Shown here one piece after another: positions 51,569 through 59,536 of a DNA stretch of 64,000 bases. Source of the DNA: CBDIHP01 sp965279195 (GTDB taxonomy: Bacteria; Planctomycetota; Planctomycetia; Isosphaerales; Isosphaeraceae); contig CBDIHP010000043.1 of the NCBI GenBank assembly GCA_965279195.1, positions 252,065 to 316,064 of the forward strand. The letters run 5' to 3'. Position 1 is the stretch's first letter, and the number at the start of each line of letters is the position of its first letter. A program made the translations under genes and the position numbers. The notes below the pieces were generated by a model. That model saw only the letters and a program-made list of their open reading frames with translations. It made no database searches and was not told the DNA's origin.

Positions 51569-53401
51569 TCAGCGGAGCGTCTGGAACCACCGTTCCAGCG
51601 AATCCTTCTGCTCCGGGCTGAGCCGGATCATGGCGTCGAGTTCGTCCCGGGCCCGCGACCGCCCGAGCGTCCGGAAGGTGCATTCGACCAGGAGCCCGCG
51701 AGCGGGGCCGTCGAATGGGTTGACCTCGATGGCCTTTCGCGCCGCCTGGAGCGCGTCCTCCCAGCGTTTGTCCTGCATCAGGTTGTAGGCCAGCGAGGCG
51801 TGGGACGACGACCGCCACGGATTCGCCTCGGTCGCCCGCCTCCAGAACGCAGCCGAGGCGGGCAGGTCGTTGAGCTTGGCCGCGACGATCCCCGCCGCCA
51901 TCAGGGCGGATTCCCTGTCGGGCCGCTGGCGCAGGACGTGATCCAGGGTGACCTTCGCGTCCTTGTACCGGCTGGTCGTCCACTGGGCGAAGCCGAGCGA
52001 TTCCAGCGCATCGAGGTCGTCCGGGTCTCGTTCCAGGGCCTTCCTAAGCAGGATCAAGGCCATCGACGCCGCCTCGACGCCCCCCTGCCGCATGGCGATG
52101 CCCAGGTCTCGGCCCCGCTCGACCTTCTGCGCCGGCGAGAGGCGGTCGTTGTCGAACGGGATCAGGGGCGGGGCGTCCGGGTCGGCGAACGTGCCGGGCG
52201 TCGGACGATCGGGGCGCCGGGGGATGTTGTGCCGGGTCGTGGCGACGTGGACGACGTCGGAGGTCGTGGCCTTGGGCATGTGGCAGTCCATGCAACTGTC
52301 GACGGGGCTGACCTTCTTCCGGGCGGCGATGGGTTCCGAGCACCCCTTGTCGGCGTGGCAGTTGAGGCAGCGCTCGCGGTAGAAGTCGACCTTCTGGTCG
52401 GGCTCGGGCCCCTGATGCGGGTCGTGGCAGGCGATGCAACTCAGCTTGCCCGCGCTCTTTGCGAAGCAGACGCTCAGCTGCATCTGCTGGACATGGTCGG
52501 CGTTCTTGTGGCCGTCGGCCGAGGTGTTCGAGTCGACGAAGGTCGTGGCGAACTCGTAGAGCGGGAGACCGGGTCGATAGTCGGTCAGATCCCGGCCGGG
52601 CCGGTCGATGGTGACCGTGCCGACGAGGTGGCACTGCTGGCAGACGTCGTTGCGGAGCCCCGGTTCCAGCTTGGCCGGGTTGACGACCTTGACCGGATTC
52701 TTCGGGTCCGCGACGTGCAGCTCACCGGGCCCGTGGCAACGCTCGCAGCCGATGGAGTGGCCCTCGAAGATGGGCTCGGGGTAGCGGGACTCGGTCCCGG
52801 CGACGTGGTTGAACCGGTTGGCATGGCAGACGAGGCAGCCGGGGGTGATCGGACGTTCGAACCGAGCGGGGCGGTCGGCGTAACCCGGGGCGATGTCCCA
52901 CTTTTTGGTCTGGGAGTACCACGTCACCGGCGATTGGAACAGGAAATCGTCGCGCTGGAGGAGGAAGGCGGTCGCGTGGGCCCCGGAGCCCAGGGCGTAG
53001 GTCACCTCGGCCTCGATGGTCCCGACGGGCGTGTTGGCGGCGTCGAGCTTGACCTCGCGATGGAACACCTTGCCGTCGCGGAGGATGCGCTCGTAACGCA
53101 GCCCGGCGGATTCGAACAGGAGTTCGGGGGTGTCCCCCGGCTTGCCGCGTAGGAATTCGCCGGCCTTCGCGATCGGCACGATCGACCGGGCCATCGAACT
53201 GGTGGCGTACGCCGAGGCGATCTCGGTGTGGCAGCGCGTGCAGGCGGCGTCGCCGACGTATCGCACGGACCGGCGGGTGTTGACGTAAGCGCTGGGGAGA
53301 TCCGGAGGCATGGCCTTGCGGGTCAGCAGGAACCCGGCGACCCCGAGGACGACCACCAGCGTCGCCCCCGAGCCCAGCAATGCCAGCCGCCTCGAAACCA
53401 T
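51569..53401 (-). CDS. seven-haem cytochrome c with C-terminal TPR domain
   Basis: 610 residues. One N-terminal anchor helix (LALLGSGATLVVVLGVAGFLL) is followed by seven CxxCH haem motifs: CTRCH, CLVCH, CERCH, CQQCH, CIACH, CLNCH and CMDCH, the last two just before MPKATTSDVVHVATTRHNIPR. From about residue 440 come tetratricopeptide repeats (ALERDPDDLDALESLGFAQW, ATEANPWRSSSHASLAYNL, AIEVNPFDGPARG). The protein is outside the cytoplasm, attached to the membrane, and may carry electrons while the TPR part binds a partner. Multihaem plus TPR proteins of this kind are common in planctomycetes. No oxidase or reductase gene is adjacent. Confidence 0.9.
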   Translation of the reverse strand: MVSRRLALLGSGATLVVVLGVAGFLLTRKAMPPDLPSAYVNTRRSVRYVGDAACTRCHTEIASAYATSSMARSIVPIAKAGEFLRGKPGDTPELLFESAGLRYERILRDGKVFHREVKLDAANTPVGTIEAEVTYALGSGAHATAFLLQRDDFLFQSPVTWYSQTKKWDIAPGYADRPARFERPITPGCLVCHANRFNHVAGTESRYPEPIFEGHSIGCERCHGPGELHVADPKNPVKVVNPAKLEPGLRNDVCQQCHLVGTVTIDRPGRDLTDYRPGLPLYEFATTFVDSNTSADGHKNADHVQQMQLSVCFAKSAGKLSCIACHDPHQGPEPDQKVDFYRERCLNCHADKGCSEPIAARKKVSPVDSCMDCHMPKATTSDVVHVATTRHNIPRRPDRPTPGTFADPDAPPLIPFDNDRLSPAQKVERGRDLGIAMRQGGVEAASMALILLRKALERDPDDLDALESLGFAQWTTSRYKDAKVTLDHVLRQRPDRESALMAAGIVAAKLNDLPASAAFWRRATEANPWRSSSHASLAYNLMQDKRWEDALQAARKAIEVNPFDGPARGLLVECTFRTLGRSRARDELDAMIRLSPEQKDSLERWFQTLR

Positions 53402-53409
53402 CTCAACCC

Positions 53410-53526
53410 CTTTGAATTGCGGAACCAGAGCCTCCTCTTTACTTCGAGACGCGATGGGTTGCCGTCACTTCGGGGCGATTCAACCAGCCCTGAGGGGGAC
53501 AAAGCGGAAGCGTCTGCACTCCAAAG
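53410..53526. repeat. degenerate copy of the CTTTGGAGTGCGGAAGC element
   Basis: The left end CTTTGAATTGCGGAACC and the right end GCGGAAGCGTCTGCACTCCAAAG (as two parts) correspond to the ends of the element at 17295-17429, with several changes. It lies between the cytochrome gene and the tRNA terminator. Confidence 0.45.
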
Positions 53527-53540
53527 TAACCGATCGGAGC

Positions 53541-53574
53541 AAACAAAAACACCACGCCGGAGGGGCGTGGTGTT
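53541..53574 (-). terminator. Rho-independent terminator of the tRNA gene
   Basis: On the minus strand AACACCACGCC, loop CCTCC, GGCGTGGTGTT, then TTTGTTT: an 11-bp stem with a T tract, 17 bases after the tRNA end. Textbook form. Confidence 0.9.
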
Positions 53575-53590
53575 GATGTTTGGAGCGAAA

Positions 53591-53663
53591 TTGCGCCGGC
53601 AGGAATCGAACCTACGACCTCCAGGTTATGAGCCTGGCGAGCTAGCCGCTGCTCCACGGCGCA
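53591..53663 (-). tRNA. tRNA-Met (CAT), initiator type, variant
   Basis: 73 bases. The cloverleaf is complete: acceptor TGCGCCG/CGGCGCA, D arm GAGC/GCTC, anticodon arm CCAGG-CTCATAA-CCTGG, T arm GTAGG/CCTGC with loop TTCGATT, discriminator A73. CCA is not encoded. The D stem has A11-T24, a mark of bacterial initiator tRNA, and the sequence from TGGAGCAGC to AGGTCGT closely follows E. coli tRNA-fMet. Two initiator features vary. Positions 1-72 are T-A rather than the C-A mismatch. The anticodon stem has A29-T41 in place of one of three G-C pairs. Elongator Met or Ile-2 are the alternatives. Confidence 0.93.
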
Positions 53664-53813
53664 CTTGGAATATACGGCCTCCTGCCCCCGAAGGGAAGGG
53701 GCTGGTCCCGAAAAATGAAGACACGACCGCCGCTATGGAACGGGCAGAGGCTGTGCTACAACGGCAAGACGTTCGCTCGCTCCTATGCTGAAATCCCGCC
53801 GGCCCCGAACCCG

Positions 53814-54368
53814 ATGCCCCACCACCCCACCACCGAACTGGTGCTCGACCTCTTCCGCTCCAAGGGGGACTCGGGCTACGGAGGCGAGCCGGTCACCCTG
53901 GCCCGGCACGCGCTCCAGGCCGCCGCGCTCGCCCAGCGGGATGGTGCCGGGCCACCCTTGATCGTCGCCGCCCTGCTGCACGACATCGGCCTGATGCTCC
54001 ACGACCCCTCGGAATTCGACGCCGAACTCGGGCTGGACGAACCGCACGAGGAAATCGCCGCCGGCTGGCTCTCGGGCCGGTTCCCCGACGATGTCGTCGC
54101 GCCCGTCGCCTTGCACGTCGAGGCCAAGCGTTACCTCTGCGCGGTCGAGCCGGACTACCTGGGCATCCTGAGCATCCCCGCCCTCACCGGCCTCGCCCTC
54201 CAGGGGGGCCCGATGTCGCCGGGCGAGATCCGCGACTTCAGAACCAATCCCCACTTCGAAACCGCCGTCCAGCTCCGACGCTGGGACGACCAGGCGAGGG
54301 ATCCGGACGCCGAGCCGCCGCCGATCGAGCATTTCGCTCCGATGATCGATCGGGTGCTCGACCGATAA
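53814..54368 (+). CDS. HD-domain oxygenase, PhnZ-like
   Basis: 184 residues, cytoplasmic. The start TTELVLDLFRSKGDSGYGGE has the Tyr22 and Glu25 that correspond to the lid Tyr24 and Glu27 of PhnZ, the mixed-valent di-iron oxygenase that splits C-P bonds. The metal ligands are present: His32 in ARHALQ, His55-Asp56 in LLHDIG, His77 in EPHEE, His100 in LHVEAK, with Lys104 at the phosphonate-binding position, and an Asp in RRWDDQAR. So it is a strong candidate for cleavage of a hydroxylated organophosphonate. The usual partner, a PhnY-type dioxygenase, is not in the window. I chose the ATG at 53814 because family similarity starts there. Confidence 0.85.
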   Translation: MPHHPTTELVLDLFRSKGDSGYGGEPVTLARHALQAAALAQRDGAGPPLIVAALLHDIGLMLHDPSEFDAELGLDEPHEEIAAGWLSGRFPDDVVAPVALHVEAKRYLCAVEPDYLGILSIPALTGLALQGGPMSPGEIRDFRTNPHFETAVQLRRWDDQARDPDAEPPPIEHFAPMIDRVLDR

Positions 54369-54418
54369 GCCGCAACGAGATCCCATCCGCGACGATCCTC
54401 CCCTCCTCCCGGTGAATC

Positions 54419-56776
54419 ATGCGATCGATGTTCCTCGCCGCGTTTGTGCTGCTAAACCACGGGCTTGCCCGGGCCGACGCCCCGCGCTTGCCCCGGGCGG
54501 TCAGTGCGCACAACTGCTATCCGTCCGACAGCGAGAGCAATGCCAGGGTCGTCGAAGCCCTGGCTCTGGGGATCGACAACATCGAGATCGACCTCGGCTG
54601 GGATGATCGCGCGAAGCGGCTGATCGTCGGCCACGATGCCGCGCCGAGGCAGGGGGTCGCCTATCCCACCCTCGAACCCTATCTCGTCCCGGCGCTGGAG
54701 GCCCACTGGAAATCGCACCAGCCGGCCGAGGGCCCGGGCGTGCTCACGGTCGACTGGAAGACCGACCGGCCCGAGGCCGTCCGCGCGTTCAAGGCGTTCC
54801 TGGATACGCATGCGAACTGGTTTTCCCATGCGAAGAAGGTGAAGGGGAAGACCTCGCCGATCGAGCGGGGGCGGATCACCGTCTGCTTCACCGGATCGGA
54901 GAAGGCCAAGGATCTTTATGACGGCATGATTGCCGAGGGCGAGCTCTATCGCGCCTTCCGCGACCGGGTCCACGGCCAGGGTGCGGCGTTCCTCGAGGAT
55001 CCGTCGCAGTACGCTCCGACGCCCGCGACGACGTATTTCCGGTTCCTCACGCTGCACTGGTCGGCCGTCGAGAAGGGCGGGCCGGCGCTGGCGGGCGAAT
55101 GGACCCAGGCCGATCGCGACCGCCTCGGCTCGATCGTCGCCGCAGCACACCGGCAAGGGTTCCGGGTCCGGATCTACTGCCTCAACGGCCACACCGGCAC
55201 GCTGCTCTCCGGCTACCAGTTCCGCGGCGACGAGGCCGCGAAGGCCCGATGGTCCGCCTGCAAGGCCGCCGGCGTCGACTGGGTCGCCACGGACGAATAC
55301 AAGGCGATCGCCGATGCGTTCGGGCCCGCGCCCGAGCTGCACCTCGGGCCGGCCCCGGCGACGACAATCCCGGTCGCGTTCCGCGTGGTCGACCTCGACG
55401 CGGGGGAGTCGGAGACGGTGACGTTCGCCGATGGGTCGAAGGCCACTGTCCGGCTCGATTCGGTGAAGCCCCGCCTGGACAGCCTCCGCGACGCGGTGCG
55501 CGGGGCCGAGGTGAAGGTCACGGTGAACGGGCAGGGGATCACGATCGACACGGGCAACTACCACCTGCCGAAGCCGGTCGGCGGCGTGCAGGTCGACTGC
55601 CCGGTGATCTCGGCCTATCTCGCCAACACCACCGAGGACCACTGGGGGCTGGTCAAGACGGCCCGACTGCGGCTCTGGCCCAAGGGCTCGCCCTGGATCG
55701 AGCCGGGGACCTTCTCGTATCCCGCGCGCCAGAAGTGGTTCGCCAGCATGACGCAGATGGGCAACGAGCCGACGTATGTCGATGGGGGAGAGGATCCCGC
55801 CCGCAAGAAGGTCTACTACCACAGCGGCCTCGACATCGGCGGCGCGGAGGGCCTGACGGAGGTCCAGGCCGCGACCGATGCCCTCGTGGTTTCATCCGGC
55901 CTCGATCGGCTCCCCGGCCACGACGATGCTCCGATCAACGTCCGCTACGACGTCGTTTACCTGCTCGACGGCCGGGGCTGGTACTACCGCTACAGCCACA
56001 TGAAGACGATCGACGCCCACATCAAGCCGGGCGTCCGGCTCAAGCGGGGCCAGCTCATCGGCCTGCTCGGCAAGGAAGGCGGCAGCGGCGGCTGGTCGCA
56101 TCTGCACTTCGAACCCAAGGCGAGAATGCCTTCCGGAAAGTGGGGGACGCAGGAGGGGTATGCGTTCCTGTGGGAGACGGCGGTCCGGGAGCAGAATCTC
56201 AACGTCATCGCGGTCGCGAGGCCACACATCTACAAGAAGATGGGCGAGTTCATCCCCTACGACTTCGCAAGGTCGTGGAGCAGGGACGGCGAGCCGACGA
56301 GGGGCCTTCCCAAACAGGGCGTTGGCCTCGGAGGAGGCACGGGCGTCGATACGCCGATGATCTCGGCGACGCCCGGTGTGCCCGAGTCCTTCGCGACCGC
56401 CGTTGAAATCCGCAATCAAGCGGATGAACGCTCCTATGACTTCGCGGTCGTCCAGGTCGTCGACCCATCCAGACCCCTGCCGCCGACGATTCACGCCGCC
56501 TATCACCCGACCCAGAGTTTGAAGCCTGGTCAGGAGATCACCTTCAAGGCCCGGACCTTCCGCACCGGCGCCGACGGCGTGGTCGAGAACTGGGACTTCG
56601 GCGACGGCCGGAGGGACGTGACCCGCTCCGACGGCAACGCCCGCCAGCACGCGCCCGAGGGCTACGCATCGATCAACCATCGCTACGAGAAGCCGGGGGA
56701 TTACGTCGTCACCGTGAGCCGGGTGAGCGAGCACGGATTCAAGGCCACGGCGAAGCTGTGGGTGAAGGTTCGCTGA
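54419..56776 (+). CDS. secreted GDPD-like / M23 peptidase-like / PKD fusion
   Basis: 785 residues with a signal peptide (MFLAAFVLLNHGLARA). Residues about 25-300 form a PI-PLC/GDPD-like barrel: SAHNCYPSDS with His31, IEIDLGW with Glu56 and Asp58, GHD with His72. The expected Arg after His31 is Asn. Residues about 440-600 look like an M23 (LytM) peptidase: HSGLDIGG (His468, Asp472), RYSHMK and SHLHFE (His563), the full set of zinc ligands. The last 100 residues form a PKD domain (WDFGDG...YEKPGDYVVTVSR). Likely extracytoplasmic, acting on envelope glycerophosphodiesters and/or peptides. Neither activity is shown. Confidence 0.82.
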   Translation: MRSMFLAAFVLLNHGLARADAPRLPRAVSAHNCYPSDSESNARVVEALALGIDNIEIDLGWDDRAKRLIVGHDAAPRQGVAYPTLEPYLVPALEAHWKSHQPAEGPGVLTVDWKTDRPEAVRAFKAFLDTHANWFSHAKKVKGKTSPIERGRITVCFTGSEKAKDLYDGMIAEGELYRAFRDRVHGQGAAFLEDPSQYAPTPATTYFRFLTLHWSAVEKGGPALAGEWTQADRDRLGSIVAAAHRQGFRVRIYCLNGHTGTLLSGYQFRGDEAAKARWSACKAAGVDWVATDEYKAIADAFGPAPELHLGPAPATTIPVAFRVVDLDAGESETVTFADGSKATVRLDSVKPRLDSLRDAVRGAEVKVTVNGQGITIDTGNYHLPKPVGGVQVDCPVISAYLANTTEDHWGLVKTARLRLWPKGSPWIEPGTFSYPARQKWFASMTQMGNEPTYVDGGEDPARKKVYYHSGLDIGGAEGLTEVQAATDALVVSSGLDRLPGHDDAPINVRYDVVYLLDGRGWYYRYSHMKTIDAHIKPGVRLKRGQLIGLLGKEGGSGGWSHLHFEPKARMPSGKWGTQEGYAFLWETAVREQNLNVIAVARPHIYKKMGEFIPYDFARSWSRDGEPTRGLPKQGVGLGGGTGVDTPMISATPGVPESFATAVEIRNQADERSYDFAVVQVVDPSRPLPPTIHAAYHPTQSLKPGQEITFKARTFRTGADGVVENWDFGDGRRDVTRSDGNARQHAPEGYASINHRYEKPGDYVVTVSRVSEHGFKATAKLWVKVR

Positions 56777-56779
56777 ACC

Positions 56780-56920
56780 TGGAGTGCGGAAGCTCGCTTC
56801 CGCTCGGTTCTCGCAGAGCTTGCTCCGCGTGCCAGACCGAAGCGTCCGCCTTCGACCCGATGCGGTCTCTCGGGAGCAAGCTCCCGCCTTACAACAGCGT
56901 AAGCAAGCTTCCGCACTCCA
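56780..56920. repeat. 141-bp MITE-like element, inverse copy
   Basis: The left end TGGAGTGCGGAAGCTCGCTT and the right end GCAAGCTTCCGCACTCCA are inverted repeats. Its reverse complement is similar throughout to the element at 40515-40655, including the GGAGCTTGCTCC core and the GCTTCGGTC-GGCACGCGG stretch. It starts 3 bases after the fusion gene's stop and ends 6 bases before the end of the LysM gene. Confidence 0.8.
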
Positions 56921-56926
56921 CGGGGC

Positions 56927-59536
56927 CTACCGATTGCGGCCGACCGTGGCGTCGAGGGGGAGGTTGAGGGTCTGGCCGACGGCGAGGTCGGGGTTGCGGG
57001 GATCCTTGATGACCTCGCGGTTGAGTTCGTAGATTTCCATATATCGGCGCGGGTCGCCGAGGGTGTCGCTGGCGATGCGGCGGAGGGTCTCGCCGTTCTT
57101 GCGGACCCGGTACATCGGGTAGACGGGCTTGCCGTCGTCGACGTCGACCTGGCGGCGGCGGCGCGGGGCGCCGAGGCCGGAGGAGACGTTGAGGTCGGGC
57201 TGGGCGGCGGTGCCGTCGCTGCGGACGGCCTGCGACGCGCGCTGGACGGGGCTGCCCTCGGGGAGCGGCTCGGCGGCGGCGGTCCGCTTCGGGGCCGGGA
57301 CCGCGAGGATCTGCTTGCGGTCCAGTTCCTCCTCGGGGGGGATCTTGATCACGGTGCCGACGTAGAGGTCCTCGGGCCGCTCGGCCTTGTCGCGGTTGGC
57401 GTACCAGAGGGCCTGGTAGTAGCGGCCGGAGTTGTAGTAGAGCTTGGCGATCGTATAAAAGTTCTCGCCGCGCTGGACCTTGTGCAGGATCGGGTCGAGC
57501 CGGTCGCGGGAGGTGTCGTCGACCTTCGTCGCAGGCTTGTCGAAGCCCCGGCGGGGCGGGGGCATGGCGGGCGATTCGACATCGGCCCGGGCCACTTCGT
57601 CGCGCGGCATCGACGGCCGTCGCTTGCCGATGGTCGGCACCGCCTCGAAGCCGTCCGGTCGTTGAGGCTTGGCCACGGGCTTGGGGGCGACCTCGTCGGG
57701 GCCCGTGTTGAATTCAGGCTTCGAGGTGTCGGGCATCCCCTCGGGTAGCGCGGTCCGGGTCGGCGTCGTGGGGGCGACCTCGGCGGCCAGCGGGCGCGCC
57801 GGGGCCGACTCGATCGAGGCCGGCGGCGGGGCCCCGGTCCGACCCGACTTCGAGCGCGATGTGACCAACGGCACCTTCTCGGGATTGGCCTCGGAGATGA
57901 TCGAACCCGGCGGACCTGCCGGGGCCGGGGCGGCGGGCTCGTGCGACGGCTGGGGTTCGAGTTTGGGCGTCTCGGACGGCTTCATCGGCTCGGGCTCGTG
58001 CCCCTTGCCGTGGTCCTTCCCGCCGGGGATGGGGACCGGGACAGGAACGGGGATGGGCACCACGGCCGGCGGCGCGGCGGGCAGAGCTGGCGCGAGGGTC
58101 GGCAGCTTGGCGTCGGGTTTGGGTGTCTCGGCCGGCTTCTCCGCCACGGGCGGGGGGCCGCCCGGGTCGAGCGAGGGCATTGCCGCGGGCGCCGTGGCCG
58201 GAGGCAGATCGGCGGGCCTGTCAGGGACCGGGGCCGAAGGGGCCGGGGTGGCCGTCGGCTCAGGACCGAGCGAAGGTGGCGCCGACGAGGTTACCGGTGC
58301 GGGGGTCGGGGCCGGTTCGGTCGGCTTCGTGGCCTCGGCCGGTGGGGAGGTCGGTGGCGATCCGGCTGGCGCCGGCGTCGGTGCCTTGGTTTCGCCGCCT
58401 GGGATGGGGACCGGCACCGGCACCGGTACCGGGACGGGGGCGGGCGCGGCGGCCGGGACCGTCCCGGTCGGCTTGGGGGCGTCGGCCGGCTTGGGGGGAT
58501 CGTTCAGGGCCGCCGGCGCGGCGGCGGGGACGCCCGACTTCGAGAGATCCGGGAGGCCGGGCGGCTGGTCGCCGGGCTTCGCCGTGGGATCGCCGGGGGC
58601 CGCGAGGGGCGGCGGGGCCGCGCCTGGCGCGGCCGCAGGCGCCGGGGTCGCCTTGGGATCCGGGGCCGTCGGGGGCGCGGGCGATGGGCCCTCGGCGTTC
58701 GTCAGGGCCAGCGGATCCTTGGCGGGGATCGGCAATGGGATCGCGGCGTTCGGGGCCGAGGGCTTCGGCAGGTCGGGCATCTCCCCGGCCGGTGGGGGGG
58801 CCGTCTCGGGCGTGCCGGGCGGGATGTTGGCCGCGAGAGTCGGGGCCGGGGCCGAGGCCGGCGGCTCGGCGGGCTTCGGCAACGGCGGCTCGTTCGCGCC
58901 GACCGCCGTCGGGCCCTCGGCAGGCAGGGCGGGCAGGCCTTGCGGCTCCTTGTCCTTCGGCTTGTCGGGCGTGGGCGGGGTCTCCGCCTTGGGGGCTTCC
59001 TCGACCTTCTTCGCCTCGGCGGGCGGCTCGGGCTCTTTCTTCGGCTCCGCGTCCTTGGCGGGCTCGGCCGGCTTGGGATCCTTCTCGCCGGCCGGCATCT
59101 GGGGCAGGGCGGCCACGAGCGTCCGCCGGCCGTCGTCCTTCCCGTCCTTGCCGGGCGACTCGCCCGCGCCGGCCGTCTCGCCCTTCTTGGAGTCGGCCGG
59201 GTGGTCCTTCGCCGGGTGCTTCATCCGGCTGTTGATCGAGAAGCCGACGAGGATCACGAACGAGAGGATCGCCGCGAGCCCGACCCGGGCCTCGTTGCGG
59301 AGGTTGGCCAGGGGCAGGGCCTTCGCCGAGGGCATGCGGAGGCGGCGGCGCTTCGGGGCGACCTCGTCGGCGTCCGACGCGGCCTCGGCCTCGGCGGGCG
59401 CGGCGTCATCCGTCGGGGCGTCGGAGGTCGGCTCGCCGGGACCGGGGGCGTCGTGGGTCACCGCGCCTTGCGGGGCCACTTCTTGCTGGTGGTCGTGCCC
59501 GTGCTCGTGTTCGGGGTTCCAGTCGGTTCCGGACAT
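56927..59536 (-). CDS. bitopic LysM protein with long Pro/Ala-rich stalk
   Basis: 869 residues. The first 85 residues are His-, Ala- and Asp-rich and end in a basic KRRRLRM. One transmembrane helix follows at about 86-102 (GLAAILSFVILVGFSI), then a stalk of about 500 residues rich in Pro, Ala and Lys with VPVPVPVPIPGG repeats. Two LysM-type modules end the protein: KVQRGENFYTIAKLYYNSGRY and YRVRKNGETLRRIASDTLGD. LysM binds peptidoglycan or chitin-like glycans, so the stalk probably reaches across the periplasm. The gene begins inside the end of rsmH (79-base overlap) and takes the place of ftsL. GAGGG lies 12 bases before the ATG. Confidence 0.88.
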   Translation of the reverse strand: MSGTDWNPEHEHGHDHQQEVAPQGAVTHDAPGPGEPTSDAPTDDAAPAEAEAASDADEVAPKRRRLRMPSAKALPLANLRNEARVGLAAILSFVILVGFSINSRMKHPAKDHPADSKKGETAGAGESPGKDGKDDGRRTLVAALPQMPAGEKDPKPAEPAKDAEPKKEPEPPAEAKKVEEAPKAETPPTPDKPKDKEPQGLPALPAEGPTAVGANEPPLPKPAEPPASAPAPTLAANIPPGTPETAPPPAGEMPDLPKPSAPNAAIPLPIPAKDPLALTNAEGPSPAPPTAPDPKATPAPAAAPGAAPPPLAAPGDPTAKPGDQPPGLPDLSKSGVPAAAPAALNDPPKPADAPKPTGTVPAAAPAPVPVPVPVPVPIPGGETKAPTPAPAGSPPTSPPAEATKPTEPAPTPAPVTSSAPPSLGPEPTATPAPSAPVPDRPADLPPATAPAAMPSLDPGGPPPVAEKPAETPKPDAKLPTLAPALPAAPPAVVPIPVPVPVPIPGGKDHGKGHEPEPMKPSETPKLEPQPSHEPAAPAPAGPPGSIISEANPEKVPLVTSRSKSGRTGAPPPASIESAPARPLAAEVAPTTPTRTALPEGMPDTSKPEFNTGPDEVAPKPVAKPQRPDGFEAVPTIGKRRPSMPRDEVARADVESPAMPPPRRGFDKPATKVDDTSRDRLDPILHKVQRGENFYTIAKLYYNSGRYYQALWYANRDKAERPEDLYVGTVIKIPPEEELDRKQILAVPAPKRTAAAEPLPEGSPVQRASQAVRSDGTAAQPDLNVSSGLGAPRRRRQVDVDDGKPVYPMYRVRKNGETLRRIASDTLGDPRRYMEIYELNREVIKDPRNPDLAVGQTLNLPLDATVGRNR

